Of a stretch of 64,000 nt of DNA, positions 36,523-46,300 are shown piece after piece. The DNA is taken from positions 1,612,001-1,676,000 of the forward strand of contig NZ_MVDI01000001.1 of NCBI RefSeq assembly GCF_002939305.1, written 5' to 3'. The DNA comes from Chroococcidiopsis sp. TS-821. GTDB taxonomy: Bacteria > Cyanobacteriota > Cyanobacteriia > Cyanobacteriales > Chroococcidiopsidaceae. The notes beneath the pieces were generated by a model. That model was not told the DNA's origin. It was given only the letters and a program-made list of their open reading frames with translations, and did not search any database. Numbering within the stretch: position 1 is the stretch's first letter; each line of letters starts with the position of its first letter. The position numbers were made by a program, and so were the translations under genes.

Positions 36523-36972
36523 GTGATTACTATTTCACCTCGTCCAGTAGGACGTCCTTGGGGTACAATAAGTTTCGCCTCAACTCTTTATCTTTGTCCA
36601 ATTTTGGACTTACTTTTGGCAGAAGTACCTCATAGATGGCAAGCAGAACTACGTTTAGGGCTACAAGAAGCATTAGTTAATGCAGCAAAACACGGCAACA
36701 ATCTCGATCCTAGTAAGCTAGTCATCGTTAAGTTTAAGGTCGAAGACGACCACTATTGGTGGTTAATTTCCGACGAAGGTCGAGGGTTTACTCCTCCGTG
36801 CGAATGTAATGGCAATCCCCACGAATACTTACCTCCAGAAGAAGCAGAAAATGGTCGGGGATTATGTATTCTACACAAAATTTTCGATCGCGTTCATTGG
36901 AACGCCGATGGAACAGAATTAAGACTCGGTAAATACTTTAATAATCGCTTCCGCCTACCACTGCTGCACTAA
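36523..36972 (+). CDS. RsbW-like ATP-binding protein (anti-sigma-type)
   Basis: A 149-residue GHKL ATPase of the serine-kinase anti-sigma-factor type. The N-box is LRLGLQEALVNAAKHGNNLD, the G1 box is ISDEGRGFTPP and the G2 region is AENGRGLCILHKIFDRVHW. Start is a GTG. Partner-switching modules in cyanobacteria use such proteins with anti-sigma antagonists and PP2C phosphatases; none is adjacent here. The downstream gene is convergent and only 4 bp away. Confidence 0.85.
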   Translation: MITISPRPVGRPWGTISFASTLYLCPILDLLLAEVPHRWQAELRLGLQEALVNAAKHGNNLDPSKLVIVKFKVEDDHYWWLISDEGRGFTPPCECNGNPHEYLPPEEAENGRGLCILHKIFDRVHWNADGTELRLGKYFNNRFRLPLLH

Positions 36973-36976
36973 CAAG

Positions 36977-37273
36977 CTATCCTGACTTAGTTGCGCGTCC
37001 ATGTGTAGGACAAGGTGGCGCGGAAATTGAGCGATCTAACCAACTTGACGCTTGGTTGAGCCGTTGTAGAGCTTCTTCAGGTTGATCCTTTAGCAAAAAT
37101 ACAATCGCCGCCGCCGCTTGTTCGCTAGCACGTACTTTGCGGTTAGACTTGAATTGATGCCAGTCTTGGGGAGATATTGCAAGTCTTTCCATCAAAGCTT
37201 GAGCCAATTCCAAAGTACTCAAGTTTCGAATATGAGAAGCTTTCTTGTCTTGGTCAGTTTGCAGCATACTCAT
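36977..37273 (-). CDS. DUF6439-like small cyanobacterial protein
   Basis: A 98-residue product containing LSTLELAQALMERLAISPQD, RKVRASEQAAAAIVFLLKDQ and LDRSISAPPCPTHG. It resembles a small conserved protein of cyanobacteria that I recall as DUF6439; the number is from memory. It is probably helical and soluble. Its stop lies 4 bp from that of the RsbW-like gene on the other strand. Confidence 0.75.
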   Translation of the reverse strand: MSMLQTDQDKKASHIRNLSTLELAQALMERLAISPQDWHQFKSNRKVRASEQAAAAIVFLLKDQPEEALQRLNQASSWLDRSISAPPCPTHGRATKSG

Positions 37274-37375
37274 TAAAAGGTATTTTTATTTATTCTTACT
37301 TATAATTTTGAGTGCATACCAATTAGTTTAAGGTTTGCTATACAAGATACACAGAACCCTCACTCAAAATCCAAG

Positions 37376-37717
37376 ATGGCGCAGTCGCCCCAAGAACCAT
37401 TATCAAGTGAAATTGAGCGATCGCTTGCCAAGGTCGAACGCTCGCTCGTTGCGTTAAAGCAACGATACACCCAAGTGCAAAATGACTTACAACGTCAAGC
37501 AACACTTCACCAGCGTCAACAAGAACTCAGTAAAACTAAAAACGCAGAGGTTCAAGCTGAATTAAAGCGCATTCAAGCCGAACTTGACGAAATTGAAATA
37601 AATTTAGAAAGTCAATTGTTTTCTTGGGGAAGTCTCAAAGAACCATTTTGGCAAGCGGTGCGCTTCGGTGGCTTAGGAATGCTGATCGGTTGGATGTTAA
37701 AGTCCTGTACAGGTTAG
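37376..37717 (+). CDS. Coiled-coil protein with C-terminal membrane helix
   Basis: A 113-residue product of unknown function. Residues 10-80 form a charged coiled coil (RSLAKVERSLVALKQRYTQV, AELKRIQAELDEIEINLESQ) and residues 90-110 a Gly-rich hydrophobic segment (FGGLGMLIGWMLKS). A tail-anchored topology is inferred. The ATG directly starts MAQSPQEP. It precedes asnS by about 200 bp on the same strand; a functional link is not evident. Confidence 0.7.
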   Translation: MAQSPQEPLSSEIERSLAKVERSLVALKQRYTQVQNDLQRQATLHQRQQELSKTKNAEVQAELKRIQAELDEIEINLESQLFSWGSLKEPFWQAVRFGGLGMLIGWMLKSCTG

Positions 37718-37923
37718 TGTCAAGAGTGGCTAACTGTAATGACATACGCTTTGAGGATCGGAAAACTTAGTAGTCAAGGCTTTGAGAGTTCGACACGCGT
37801 GCTAACTTAATTTGCTATTACAGCTAACAACGAGCAACTAGTCACTATTCACTAATTCTCCCCCTCCTTTTCTGTTTTTACTGCACAATAAGCTTCTTTA
37901 CTTTCCACTCCCTACTTGCGATC

Positions 37924-39312
37924 ATGAAACGACGAATTATTGATATTTTGCGCCACGGTCAACCAGATGAGTCTGTGATGATTCAAGGTTGGGTAAGAAC
38001 AAAACGCGACTTGAAAGGATTTGCTTTTATTGAAGTGAACGATGGTTCATCACTCGCAAACCTGCAAGTTGTCCTCAATGCTGAACTTCCAGAGTATGAG
38101 TCGCTTTTAAAGCAAGCCAATACAGGATCGTCGGTTGAAGTTACTGGAAAACTCGTCGCTTCGCAAGGAAAAGGACAGCGAATTGAATTACAAGCGCAAA
38201 GCGTGAAAGTCTATGGAGAAGCCGATCCCGAAACGTACCCGCTGCAAAAGAAACGTCATTCGTTTGAATTTTTACGCACAATTGGACATTTGCGATCGCG
38301 TACCAACTCTTTAGGAGCTGTTTTTCGCGTGCGCAATGCATGTGCAACCGCCGTACATCAATTCTTTCAAGAACGCGGCTTTTTATGGGTACATACGCCA
38401 ATTATCACGCGCAACGACTGCGAAGGCGCAGGAGAATTATTTACCGTTACAGGCTTTGATCTCAAAGATGTTCCGCGTACAGAAACCCAGGAAGTTGATT
38501 TTAGCCAAGACTTTTTTGGCGGACAAGCGTATCTCACCGTGAGTGGGCAACTCGAAGCCGAAGTGATGGCAATGGCATTTAGTAATGTTTACACGTTTGG
38601 TCCTACTTTCCGCGCTGAAAACTCAAATACATCGCGCCATTTAGCCGAATTTTGGATGATTGAACCAGAAATGGCGTTTTGCGATCTTCAAGGAAATATG
38701 GATTTAGCGGAAGCGTTTCTCAAGCATATCTTTAAGTATGTTTTGGAAACTTGCCCTGAAGATATGGAGTTTTTCAACCAGCGGATTGATAACTCAGTCA
38801 TTGCCACGGCTGAAAATATTATTCACAACGAGTTTGAGCGCATTACTTACACCGAAGCGATCGCACTTTTAGAAAAAGCTGACTCACACTTTGAGTATCC
38901 TGTCAAGTGGGGCTTAGATTTACAATCCGAACACGAGCGTTATTTAGCCGAACACTTATTTAAAAAGCCAGTCATTGTTTCTGACTACCCTGTTGAGATT
39001 AAAGCATTTTATATGCGGCTCAACGATGATGAAAAAACTGTTGCAGCGATGGATATCCTTGCGCCCAAAATTGGCGAAATTGTCGGCGGTTCGCAGCGCG
39101 AAGAAAGATTAGACATACTAGAACGGAGAATTAAGGCTCAAGGTATGAATCCTGCTGATTTGTGGTGGTATCTCGACTTACGCCGTTATGGTACAGTTCC
39201 GCATGCAGGCTTTGGCTTAGGGTTTGAGCGCTTGGTGCAATTTATGACAGGTATGGGTAATATCCGCGATGTGATTCCTTTCCCGCGTACTCCGTTAAGT
39301 GCAGAGTTTTAA
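37924..39312 (+). CDS. asnS: Asparaginyl-tRNA synthetase
   Basis: Class IIb synthetase of 462 residues. The N-terminal OB fold binds the anticodon ([20 protein letters not shown]). Motif 2 is [20 protein letters not shown] and motif 3 is [16 protein letters not shown] with [13 protein letters not shown]. The ATP and asparagine-specific residues look intact. Length is normal. It appears to be transcribed alone. Confidence 0.96.
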   Translation: MKRRIIDILRHGQPDESVMIQGWVRTKRDLKGFAFIEVNDGSSLANLQVVLNAELPEYESLLKQANTGSSVEVTGKLVASQGKGQRIELQAQSVKVYGEADPETYPLQKKRHSFEFLRTIGHLRSRTNSLGAVFRVRNACATAVHQFFQERGFLWVHTPIITRNDCEGAGELFTVTGFDLKDVPRTETQEVDFSQDFFGGQAYLTVSGQLEAEVMAMAFSNVYTFGPTFRAENSNTSRHLAEFWMIEPEMAFCDLQGNMDLAEAFLKHIFKYVLETCPEDMEFFNQRIDNSVIATAENIIHNEFERITYTEAIALLEKADSHFEYPVKWGLDLQSEHERYLAEHLFKKPVIVSDYPVEIKAFYMRLNDDEKTVAAMDILAPKIGEIVGGSQREERLDILERRIKAQGMNPADLWWYLDLRRYGTVPHAGFGLGFERLVQFMTGMGNIRDVIPFPRTPLSAEF

Positions 39313-39323
39313 CATAGTAGCAG

Positions 39324-39523
39324 GTAAATCACATTCAACTGACTGTAGAACAAGCTTTTGCTTGTTTGCGTGTATGTCAGAGGCTTTCTAACTGCTTCCA
39401 GCCTATTTATTTCGCTACGATGACACCACTGGAAATGTGTCTATTTTGGCTAGAGTTAACGAAAATCTTGAAATTGTCGTTTATCGCAACGGATTATGGG
39501 AGTTTGCTGATGAACAAACTTAA
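39324..39523 (+). pseudogene. Frameshifted DUF6888-like gene
   Basis: Two frames read end to end as one small protein. The first frame gives LTVEQAFACLRVCQRLSNCF and QPIYFA; after a shift near 39415 the next frame gives YDDTTGNVSILARVNENLEI, VVYRNGLWEFADEQT and a stop at 39521-39523. The composite resembles the small cyanobacterial protein I recall as DUF6888. No ATG is seen at the expected start, so the gene looks broken. Its end overlaps the ATG of the DUF6887-like gene, the usual pairing. Confidence 0.62.
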
Positions 39524-39716
39524 CTTTAAAGAAATGAGTAGAGCAGAACTGAGAGCCTATATTATCGCTACTCATGATGATGAAGCTATCTATGAGTTGT
39601 TCGTGAATCGTCGTAACCCAAATGCTAAAAAGTATCCAGCGCCTTTGGATGAAGCAGGGTTCAAAATTATGGAAGAAGCTTTTCACCGCAAAATTCAGGG
39701 CGAATCAGAACCATAG
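39510..39716 (+). CDS. DUF6887-like small protein
   Basis: A 68-residue product from the ATG at 39510: MNKLNFKEMSRAELRAYIIA, then THDDEAIYELFVNRRNP and ending HRKIQGESEP. The MSRAELRAY phrase followed by a His/Asp-rich helix is typical of a small cyanobacterial family that I recall as DUF6887, often coded right after a DUF6888 gene. A toxin-antitoxin-like role has no direct support here. The longer frame from 39366 runs into the disrupted upstream gene and is not used. Confidence 0.65.
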   Translation: MNKLNFKEMSRAELRAYIIATHDDEAIYELFVNRRNPNAKKYPAPLDEAGFKIMEEAFHRKIQGESEP

Positions 39717-39865
39717 CTGTTTTTAAAAATCGATGACCTGCGCGATCGCCCAAAGGCATTTTTTATGGAGAAGCCTTAATAGAACTGAGTTGTTCCTTTC
39801 CAAACGCTTAACGCTAAACCGAACTTTAATGACAGAAACTCAGCGATCGCCCGTGCCAAGTTTCG

Positions 39866-39894
39866 TTGCTTTTCTGTGATTTGCTGTGTATAAT
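39866..39894 (+). promoter_or_regulatory. Putative promoter of sbpA-cysT-cysW
   Basis: TTGCTT (39866-39871), a 17-bp spacer and a perfect TATAAT (39889-39894). It lies 65 bp before the sbpA ATG, leaving a leader of roughly 55-60 nt that contains a hairpin. Confidence 0.6.
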
Positions 39895-39910
39895 CGACTT
39901 CCAGGGAATT

Positions 39911-39943
39911 AAATCCGGTATCCCGACCGAATAACCGGGGTTT
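39911..39943 (+). promoter_or_regulatory. Hairpin in the sbpA leader
   Basis: AAATCCGGT pairs with ACCGGGGTTT around a 14-base loop. The stem ends three bases before the ribosome-binding sequence aggaga, itself about seven bases before the ATG. It could mask or present the ribosome-binding site. No known riboswitch class was recognised. Confidence 0.42.
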
Positions 39944-39958
39944 AAAGGAGAGCATTGC

Positions 39959-41020
39959 ATGGGGCTGTGGCAAAATTTTCTGGGGCTAAGAGCATCCTGG
40001 AAGAAGATTGTGTCTCTCTTTCTCGTAGGAGTTGGTTTGAGCGTCGCAATCGCATCGTGCGCGCCTTCGAGTGCGCAAAACCGCGATGTAGAAATTACAC
40101 TTGTTTCCTACGCCGTGACAAAAGCCGCGTACAAAGAAATCATCCCGCAGTTTACAGCAATGTGGAAACAGCAACATAACCAAAACGTACTATTCAACGA
40201 AAGTTACGGCGGTTCTGGTGCGCAAACGCGTGCGGTAGTAGATGGTTTAGACGCCGATGTTGTTGCGTTAGCATTAGCGCTAGACATGAAAAAAATTGAA
40301 AAAGCCGGCTTAATTCAACCAGGATGGGAAAAAGAAGCACCAAATAACGCGATCGTGCATAAGTCTGTAGCCGCTATAGTAACTCGGGAAGGCAATCCTC
40401 ATGGCATTCAAACTTGGTCAGATTTAACAAAAAACAACGTTAGAGTCATTACAGCAAACCCGAAGACTTCTGGTGGGGCGCGGTGGAATTTCTTAGCATT
40501 ATGGGGCGCAATTAAAAAATCTGGAGGAAGTGACGAGCAAGCTCTAAACTTTACTCGCGAAGTTTATCAAAACGCTCCTGTACTACCGCGAGACGCGCGT
40601 GAAGCTAGTGATGTCTTTTTCAACCAAGAAGAAGGCGATGTTCTGATCAATTATGAAAACGAAGTCATATTAGCGGCACAACGTGGAGAGAAGCTACCAT
40701 ATGTTGTTCCAAAAGTCAACATTTCGATTGATAATCCCGTTGCTGTAGTCGATAGAAACGTCGACCGACACGGCAATCGCGAAGTAGCAGAAGCTTTTGT
40801 TCAATTTCTCTTTACTCCTGCGGCGCAACGCGAGTTTGCCAAAGTAGGATTTAGACCAGTTGACCCAACAGTCGAACAAGAATTTGCCAACAAATATCCT
40901 AAGATTGAAACGCTGTTTACAGTGCAAGATCTTGGAGGCTGGAATACCGTACAGCAGAAGTTCTTTGAAGATGGCGCTGAGTTTGACAAGATTCAAGCAA
41001 GTTTGGCTAGAGCAAGATAG
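39959..41020 (+). CDS. sbpA: Sulfate-binding protein SbpA
   Basis: Periplasmic component of the SulT-type sulfate/thiosulfate ABC importer, 353 residues. The signal region ends at AIASCAPSS, a likely lipobox. The family core follows: [40 protein letters not shown] with the oxyanion-binding residues, [18 protein letters not shown] and [10 protein letters not shown]. The C-terminus [12 protein letters not shown] is standard. It leads the cysT-cysW pair. Sulfate limitation is the probable inducer, by family knowledge only. Confidence 0.93.
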   Translation: MGLWQNFLGLRASWKKIVSLFLVGVGLSVAIASCAPSSAQNRDVEITLVSYAVTKAAYKEIIPQFTAMWKQQHNQNVLFNESYGGSGAQTRAVVDGLDADVVALALALDMKKIEKAGLIQPGWEKEAPNNAIVHKSVAAIVTREGNPHGIQTWSDLTKNNVRVITANPKTSGGARWNFLALWGAIKKSGGSDEQALNFTREVYQNAPVLPRDAREASDVFFNQEEGDVLINYENEVILAAQRGEKLPYVVPKVNISIDNPVAVVDRNVDRHGNREVAEAFVQFLFTPAAQREFAKVGFRPVDPTVEQEFANKYPKIETLFTVQDLGGWNTVQQKFFEDGAEFDKIQASLARAR

Positions 41021-41115
41021 TTCTACCAAGGGCGATCGCTTTTTGCAGTTGCAACACTAACAATACCGCGCAGACATTCAATCATCTCATAATTCTACCT
41101 ATACTCGTTCAACTT

Positions 41116-41961
41116 ATGGCTGTCTCTTCTACGCGCCCAGTTCCTGTGCGCAATAACCAACGGTTTCACTTGTCATGGCCTTGGCGAATTACGATAACTT
41201 ACATGACCTTTATGCTGTTTTTACCAGTTGCCGCATTATTTTTAAGGGCAGCAACAGTATCACCAGCAGAATTTTGGCAAATTGCAACAAGCCCCATAGC
41301 GCTTTCAGCCTATGATGTCACGTTTATTACGGCAATTATGGCGGCTTCAGTGAATGCCGTATTTGGAACTTTAATTGCTTGGGTTTTAGTCCGCTACGAT
41401 TTTCCCTTAAAGCGGTTTATTGATGCAGCAATCGATTTACCTTTTGCTTTACCAACGGCGGTTGCCGGATTAACGTTGGTATCAGTTTATAGCGAAACAG
41501 GTTGGATCGGTTCTTTACTGGCGCCTTTAGGCATTAGAGTCGCATTTACACGGTTAGGTGTTGGTGTGGCAATGCTGTTTATTTCCTTACCATTCGTCGT
41601 GCGATCGCTACAGCCTGTTTTACAAGAATTGGATATCGATGTCGAAGAAGCCGCGTGGAGTTTAGGTGCTTCTCGAATTCAAACCTTTTGGCGTGTTGTT
41701 TTACCGCCATTACTACCAGCTTTGTTAACAGGTGTCGCCCTGGGTTTCTCCCGTGCTGTGGGAGAGTACGGCTCAATTGTGATTGTTGCTTCTAATATTG
41801 CATTTAAAGATTTAATTGCATCTGTACTGATATTCCAGCGTTTAGAACAGTACGACTATGCAGGTGCAACCGTTATTGGTACCGTTTTATTACTAATTTC
41901 GCTCCTCATTCTCGTGGGGATCAATTTGTTACAAGCTTGGAGGAGACGTTATGAAGTCTAA
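41116..41961 (+). CDS. cysT: Sulfate ABC transporter permease CysT
   Basis: Permease of the sulfate importer, 281 residues with about six membrane helices. Diagnostic segments are [20 protein letters not shown] and the cytoplasmic EAA loop [20 protein letters not shown], which contacts the ATPase. It lies 95 bp after sbpA. The end of the gene overlaps cysW by 11 bp, with the cysW ribosome-binding sequence (ggagga) inside cysT. Confidence 0.93.
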   Translation: MAVSSTRPVPVRNNQRFHLSWPWRITITYMTFMLFLPVAALFLRAATVSPAEFWQIATSPIALSAYDVTFITAIMAASVNAVFGTLIAWVLVRYDFPLKRFIDAAIDLPFALPTAVAGLTLVSVYSETGWIGSLLAPLGIRVAFTRLGVGVAMLFISLPFVVRSLQPVLQELDIDVEEAAWSLGASRIQTFWRVVLPPLLPALLTGVALGFSRAVGEYGSIVIVASNIAFKDLIASVLIFQRLEQYDYAGATVIGTVLLLISLLILVGINLLQAWRRRYEV

Positions 41962-42826
41962 TGCCTTAGGTGGCGATATAATTGCTCAAAATAAAGCAGG
42001 TTCTCAAACACGAGAAGCCCCCTGGGTAAGAATTGCATTAATTGGAATTGCCATTAGTTATCTTGGCTTAGTCCTATTTTTGCCAGCACTTAACGTTTTC
42101 TACCAGGCTTTCCGAAATGGAGTTGGACCATTCTTGCACAACTTTACCGATCCAGCATTTATCAATGCAATTAGACTCACACTACTGATTGCTTTAATTG
42201 TTGTACCCATCAACACTGTTTTTGGTTTATGTGCAGCTTGGGCAATCACGCGGCATAAATTTCCTGGTCGAGCTTTAGTTATTAGCATTATAGATTTACC
42301 TTTTGCCGTCTCTCCTGTTGTCGCAGGCTTAATGCTCGTATTACTCTACGGTAGAAGTGGTTGGTTAGGACCAACGCTAGAAGCACTAAATATCAGAATT
42401 ATTTTTGCACTTCCTGCGATGATTATTGCCAGTGCTTTTATCACTATGCCCTTCGTCGCCAGAGAAGTGATTCCTGTACTCGAAGAAGCTGGTACGGATC
42501 AAGAAGAAGCAGCTAAGACCTTAGGCGCAAAAGATTGGCAGATATTCTGGCGCGTCACACTTCCCAATATTCGTTGGGGGCTACTATACGGCGTAATTCT
42601 AACGAATGCCAGAGTTATGGGCGAATTTGGTGCCGTATCTGTTGTTTCAGGGAATATTATCCGTAAAACACAAACGCTGCCGCTATACGTTGAAGAAGCG
42701 TACAAACAGTACGAATCTCAAGCGGCATTTGCTGCATCAGTCCTACTTGCTTGTTTAGCATTAGTCACTTTGGTACTCAAAGAAATTCTAGAGCGCAAAA
42801 CAAGTATCAAAGACGTGCAAGAGTAG
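41951..42826 (+). CDS. cysW: Sulfate ABC transporter permease CysW
   Basis: Second permease, 291 residues. Segments include [20 protein letters not shown], the EAA loop [20 protein letters not shown], and [20 protein letters not shown]. It starts within the last codons of cysT, indicating translational coupling. The expected cysA ATPase gene does not follow; the next gene is an opposite-strand response regulator. The ATPase must be supplied from another locus. Confidence 0.93.
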   Translation: MKSNALGGDIIAQNKAGSQTREAPWVRIALIGIAISYLGLVLFLPALNVFYQAFRNGVGPFLHNFTDPAFINAIRLTLLIALIVVPINTVFGLCAAWAITRHKFPGRALVISIIDLPFAVSPVVAGLMLVLLYGRSGWLGPTLEALNIRIIFALPAMIIASAFITMPFVAREVIPVLEEAGTDQEEAAKTLGAKDWQIFWRVTLPNIRWGLLYGVILTNARVMGEFGAVSVVSGNIIRKTQTLPLYVEEAYKQYESQAAFAASVLLACLALVTLVLKEILERKTSIKDVQE

Positions 42827-42997
42827 ATCGCGATCGCGCTTTCCACTCAAGCTAAAATATGAGTTTGCTAGAAAGCATCAGGTGCAGGGGAAGTAGACAA
42901 CTGTAGTCCGTTGTAACCACTGCTGTCACATGACAAAAAATTGATCTACTAGGGTAGTAGATCGCATACTTCGTACTTAGCAAGTCCTAGGAATGAC

Positions 42998-43645
42998 TTA
43001 CGCCATTTGATTTTCAATCGCCCAGCGTGCTAACTCGGTTCGGTTGTGTAACCCCGTTTTACCCAACATATTGGAAACATGGCTTTCCACCGTCCGCTGA
43101 CTCACATTGAGCTCTTCAGCAATGTCACGGTTAGCCAAACCCCTAGCAACAAATTGCACGACCTTGAGCTCCGTTTGCGTCAAGTGAACGTCAAAAGGAA
43201 CTTGAATTTTGGGTGCAATTTCACTTCCGTTATTTGTTTGCTGCGTGCGCCGATATGCCTGTTTCAGCGATGCTTCTACCTGTGCGACGAGTTCTTCTGG
43301 CTCAAACGGCCTGACCATGTAAACATCAGCACCAGTATTCAGACCTTTAACTCGATCTTGACTTTGACCTTTAGCCGACAGGAACAAAACCGGAATCCAG
43401 CTAATGCGCTCATCTTGGCGGACATTGTTGACAAAGGTGTAGCCATCCATTTCTGGCATCATCACATCGCAGATAATCATATCTGGAATTTCTTGCTCTA
43501 GAATTTGCAAAGCTTCGCGTCCATTTTCTGCAGTAATCACTTCGTAGCCACGAAATTCTAAGTAATCTTTGACGAGCAAAATTAAGTTCGGGTCATCGTC
43601 AATCAGGAGTAGTCGCTTGTTGTCTTTGGCAGTAGTTTCTTTCAT
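42998..43645 (-). CDS. NarL/FixJ-type response regulator (Rre1/Ycf29-like)
   Basis: A 215-residue regulator with receiver (LLLIDDDPNLI, phospho-acceptor in MIICDVMMPEMDGYTFV, and VRPFEPEEL where the usual Lys of KP is replaced by Arg) and LuxR-type helix-turn-helix at the end (LTQTELKVVQFVARGLANRD, SQRTVESHVSNMLGKTGL). Overall wording resembles Rre1/Ycf29 of cyanobacteria and red-algal plastids, which takes part in stress responses with Hik2. Identity is by recall. No kinase gene is adjacent. Confidence 0.83.
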   Translation of the reverse strand: MKETTAKDNKRLLLIDDDPNLILLVKDYLEFRGYEVITAENGREALQILEQEIPDMIICDVMMPEMDGYTFVNNVRQDERISWIPVLFLSAKGQSQDRVKGLNTGADVYMVRPFEPEELVAQVEASLKQAYRRTQQTNNGSEIAPKIQVPFDVHLTQTELKVVQFVARGLANRDIAEELNVSQRTVESHVSNMLGKTGLHNRTELARWAIENQMA

Positions 43646-43951
43646 GGTGTCTGCTACTCACTACAATTGAGCTAAAGGTATTTATCAATAATCTTTTCTA
43701 CAATATTTTCTGCCTGTTGGCATGTTATTAATCATATTATTGTCTGAACAAAGTATATTAACATTATGTTTTTTGAGAAGGTTTACAAGCCGTAACTGAG
43801 ACAGAGGCAGTGAAATATTAACAACGATACGAAGATTTGGCAGTATATCTAACGCGATATTATATCTGCATTCGCAGAAATTGTAGGTATCTAGTCAGCA
43901 ATTATCTGAGTTTTAATTGAAGTTGACTAATATTGGTAGCGATCGCTGCTA
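43646..43951. other. AT-rich gap with no recognised element
   Basis: About 305 bp upstream of the Rre1-like gene, strongly AT-rich near 43680-43790. Its promoter is expected here. No gene or repeat was recognised. Confidence 0.4.
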
Positions 43952-44422
43952 CTATTCAACACTCGCAGCATTCTGCACCATAGCAGTCGGTTCAGGTAAA
44001 GGATGCGTCAAAAAGGCATATTCTGTAACAACTCGATTGCCGATAATATGCTCTTGGATAATGCGCTCGATTACGTCCGGAGTTGCTTGTCGATACCATA
44101 CTCCATCAGGATAAACAACTAAAATTGGTCCTTGAGTGCAAACACGCAAACAATTTGCCTTAGTACGAAAGATACAACTCGGACGGGTTGCTGTCGGCTT
44201 ATCTAGTTTTAGCTGTTTCAAGCGCTTTTTGAGATAGTCCCAAGATTCTAAGCTAGCTTCTTTAGAGCAGCATTGCGCAAGCGTTTGATCGGCACAAATA
44301 AAGATATGTCGTTGAATTTGTGGTAATCCTAGACTTTGAACGCAAGCATTCAACTCCTCTAAATCTTGCGGCGTACAAGTAGTGTCCGCTACTGTATCGG
44401 TTGCGGCTGATTCATCCATCAC
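43952..44422 (-). CDS. (2Fe-2S) thioredoxin-like ferredoxin domain protein
   Basis: A 156-residue protein. The thioredoxin-fold ferredoxin motif is visible: [14 protein letters not shown] near residue 45, then [20 protein letters not shown] near residue 95 and [13 protein letters not shown]. The four cysteines [10 protein letters not shown] and CLRVC give the 2Fe-2S site seen in NuoE-like and stand-alone ferredoxins of cyanobacteria. The end FLTHPLPEP is unassigned. Partner unknown; no hydrogenase or NDH gene is adjacent. Confidence 0.83.
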   Translation of the reverse strand: MMDESAATDTVADTTCTPQDLEELNACVQSLGLPQIQRHIFICADQTLAQCCSKEASLESWDYLKKRLKQLKLDKPTATRPSCIFRTKANCLRVCTQGPILVVYPDGVWYRQATPDVIERIIQEHIIGNRVVTEYAFLTHPLPEPTAMVQNAASVE

Positions 44423-44700
44423 GACTCTATCACCAACTTTACTTCTCGTAGGCGTTTTCCAATTTAAGCATAATTATTTTGCAGCTAGGAGGCTACAAAG
44501 ATGTCTAGCAAAAAAGCAGAGTACGAGTAAGAGTTACGATCTTATTACAGCTGTGTCAACAAGAATAGTTGCTACAACAGAGGACACCCGCAAAGGCGCG
44601 CTATCCTCCATCAGGGAGTTTTCAAGACAACGGTTCTAAGCTTCCATTGCGTCCTAGCTAGATTGACCATTGCCATACCACCAATTACCCGTTACCACAT

Positions 44701-46212
44701 ATGCAATCAACATCAGAATCATCTCCTAAAATCATTGTCGTCGGTGCTGGTTGGGCTGGGTTAGGAGCAACTTATCATTTAGCAAAGCAAGGCTACGACG
44801 TGACGCTTTTAGAAGCAAGTCCCTATCCTGGTGGGCTTGTTGCAGGCTGGAAAGCCGCAGAACGTTCAGTAGAAGCCGGAATTCATGGTTTTTGGTATCC
44901 CTACAGTAATACCTTTTCCCTCGTCCGCGAATTAGGCATTAATCCGTTTACGCCGTTTACGCGTTCCTCGCAATATTCTCCAGCCGGATTAGAAGTCGTA
45001 TCGCCGATTTTTCAAGATTTACCGCGACTTCCTTCGCCGCTTGGAACATTTTTGTATACACAGTTTCAGCGTTTACCGCTACTCGATCGCTTGAGTGCTT
45101 TACCGCTACTTTATGCTGTGATTGATTTTGATAACTCTGACGCCGCGTGGCGACGCTACGATTCTGTCACCGCTAGAGAGTTATTTAAAGATTTTGGTGT
45201 TTCTGCACGTTTATACCGCGATTCCTTTGAGCCGATGCTCTTAGTTGGTTTATTTGCCCCTGGCGAACAGTGTTCTGCTGCAGCAACTTTAGGAATGCTG
45301 TATTACTTTATCCTGGCGCATCAACCAAATTTTGACGTCGTTTGGTGTCGCGGAACCGTCGGCGAACTGATTTTTCAGCCTTGGGTCAAACGCATCGAAC
45401 AAGCTGGTGGTAAATTGGTGGCAAATCAGCGGGTAAGCGATTTGATGCTTGATGACAATGGTCAAGCTACAGGTGTTGTTTGTGGAGAGGAAGTTTTTAG
45501 GGCTGATGCAGTCATTTTTGCAGTAGGAATTAGTGGAATGCAAAAGATTATTAGCAATAGTCGCAGCCTGCAAAGTCGTCAAGAATTCCGCGATGTTATG
45601 AATTTAGGTGCAATTGATGTTCTAGCAACAAGGTTGTGGTTTGACCGCAAAATTGCAATTCCGCGTCCTTCAAATGCGTGTTTTGGGTTTAATGCAACAA
45701 CAGGCTGGACATTCTTCGATTTAAATGCGCTGCATGATGAGTACCGCGATTCCCCGGGTACCGTCGTTGAAGCTGATTTTTACCACGCCAATCAATTTCT
45801 GCCTTTAAGCGACACAGAAATTGTCTCCCTAGTCCAACGCGACTTAGCAACGTGTATTCCAGCATTTGGTACAGCAAAAGTTATTGACAGTCACGTGATT
45901 CGTTTACCACGCGCTGTTACGCATTTTGCCCCAGGTAGTTACCGATATATGTTGCCCGCAACGACGAGTATCAACAATGTCTTTATGAGCGGTGACTGGA
46001 TTATTAATCGTCACGGTTCTTGGTCGCAGGAAAAGGCTTATGTCACAGGGTTAGAAGCTGCTAACTTAGTCATCTCTCGTTTTGGACGCGGTATTCCAGC
46101 CGCAATTATTCCTGTCGAACCTGACGAACCACACATTCAGCTTGGGCGATCGCTCAACCGTAGTTTCCGCAACCTAGCGCAAAATGTACTGCCGAACTTC
46201 TGGCTACCTTAA
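44701..46212 (+). CDS. FAD-dependent oxidoreductase, carotenoid-desaturase-like
   Basis: A 503-residue flavoprotein of the amine-oxidase/phytoene-desaturase superfamily. The dinucleotide-binding motif is IIVVGAGWAGLGATYHLAKQ with the acidic LLEAS; SVEAGIHGFWYPYSNTF follows. The C-terminal FAD motif reads VFMSGDWIINRHGSWSQEKA and YVTGLEAANLV. It resembles carotenoid desaturase or cyclase-like oxidoreductases, but the exact substrate is not evident. It is 88 bp before chlI on the same strand, separated by a short CCCTCACCCCTAAACCC tract. Confidence 0.8.
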   Translation: MQSTSESSPKIIVVGAGWAGLGATYHLAKQGYDVTLLEASPYPGGLVAGWKAAERSVEAGIHGFWYPYSNTFSLVRELGINPFTPFTRSSQYSPAGLEVVSPIFQDLPRLPSPLGTFLYTQFQRLPLLDRLSALPLLYAVIDFDNSDAAWRRYDSVTARELFKDFGVSARLYRDSFEPMLLVGLFAPGEQCSAAATLGMLYYFILAHQPNFDVVWCRGTVGELIFQPWVKRIEQAGGKLVANQRVSDLMLDDNGQATGVVCGEEVFRADAVIFAVGISGMQKIISNSRSLQSRQEFRDVMNLGAIDVLATRLWFDRKIAIPRPSNACFGFNATTGWTFFDLNALHDEYRDSPGTVVEADFYHANQFLPLSDTEIVSLVQRDLATCIPAFGTAKVIDSHVIRLPRAVTHFAPGSYRYMLPATTSINNVFMSGDWIINRHGSWSQEKAYVTGLEAANLVISRFGRGIPAAIIPVEPDEPHIQLGRSLNRSFRNLAQNVLPNFWLP

Positions 46213-46300
46213 TTAAAGATAAGTTTTTAACCCTCACCCCTAAACCCTAATACTATGGCACAATGAAAAACGGTGTCCCGACATTTTCAGGTAATTTTCT

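Noticed and set aside
39776-39973. Minus-strand 65-codon frame over the sbpA promoter
   Set aside because: It covers the promoter and leader of sbpA and shows no domain.
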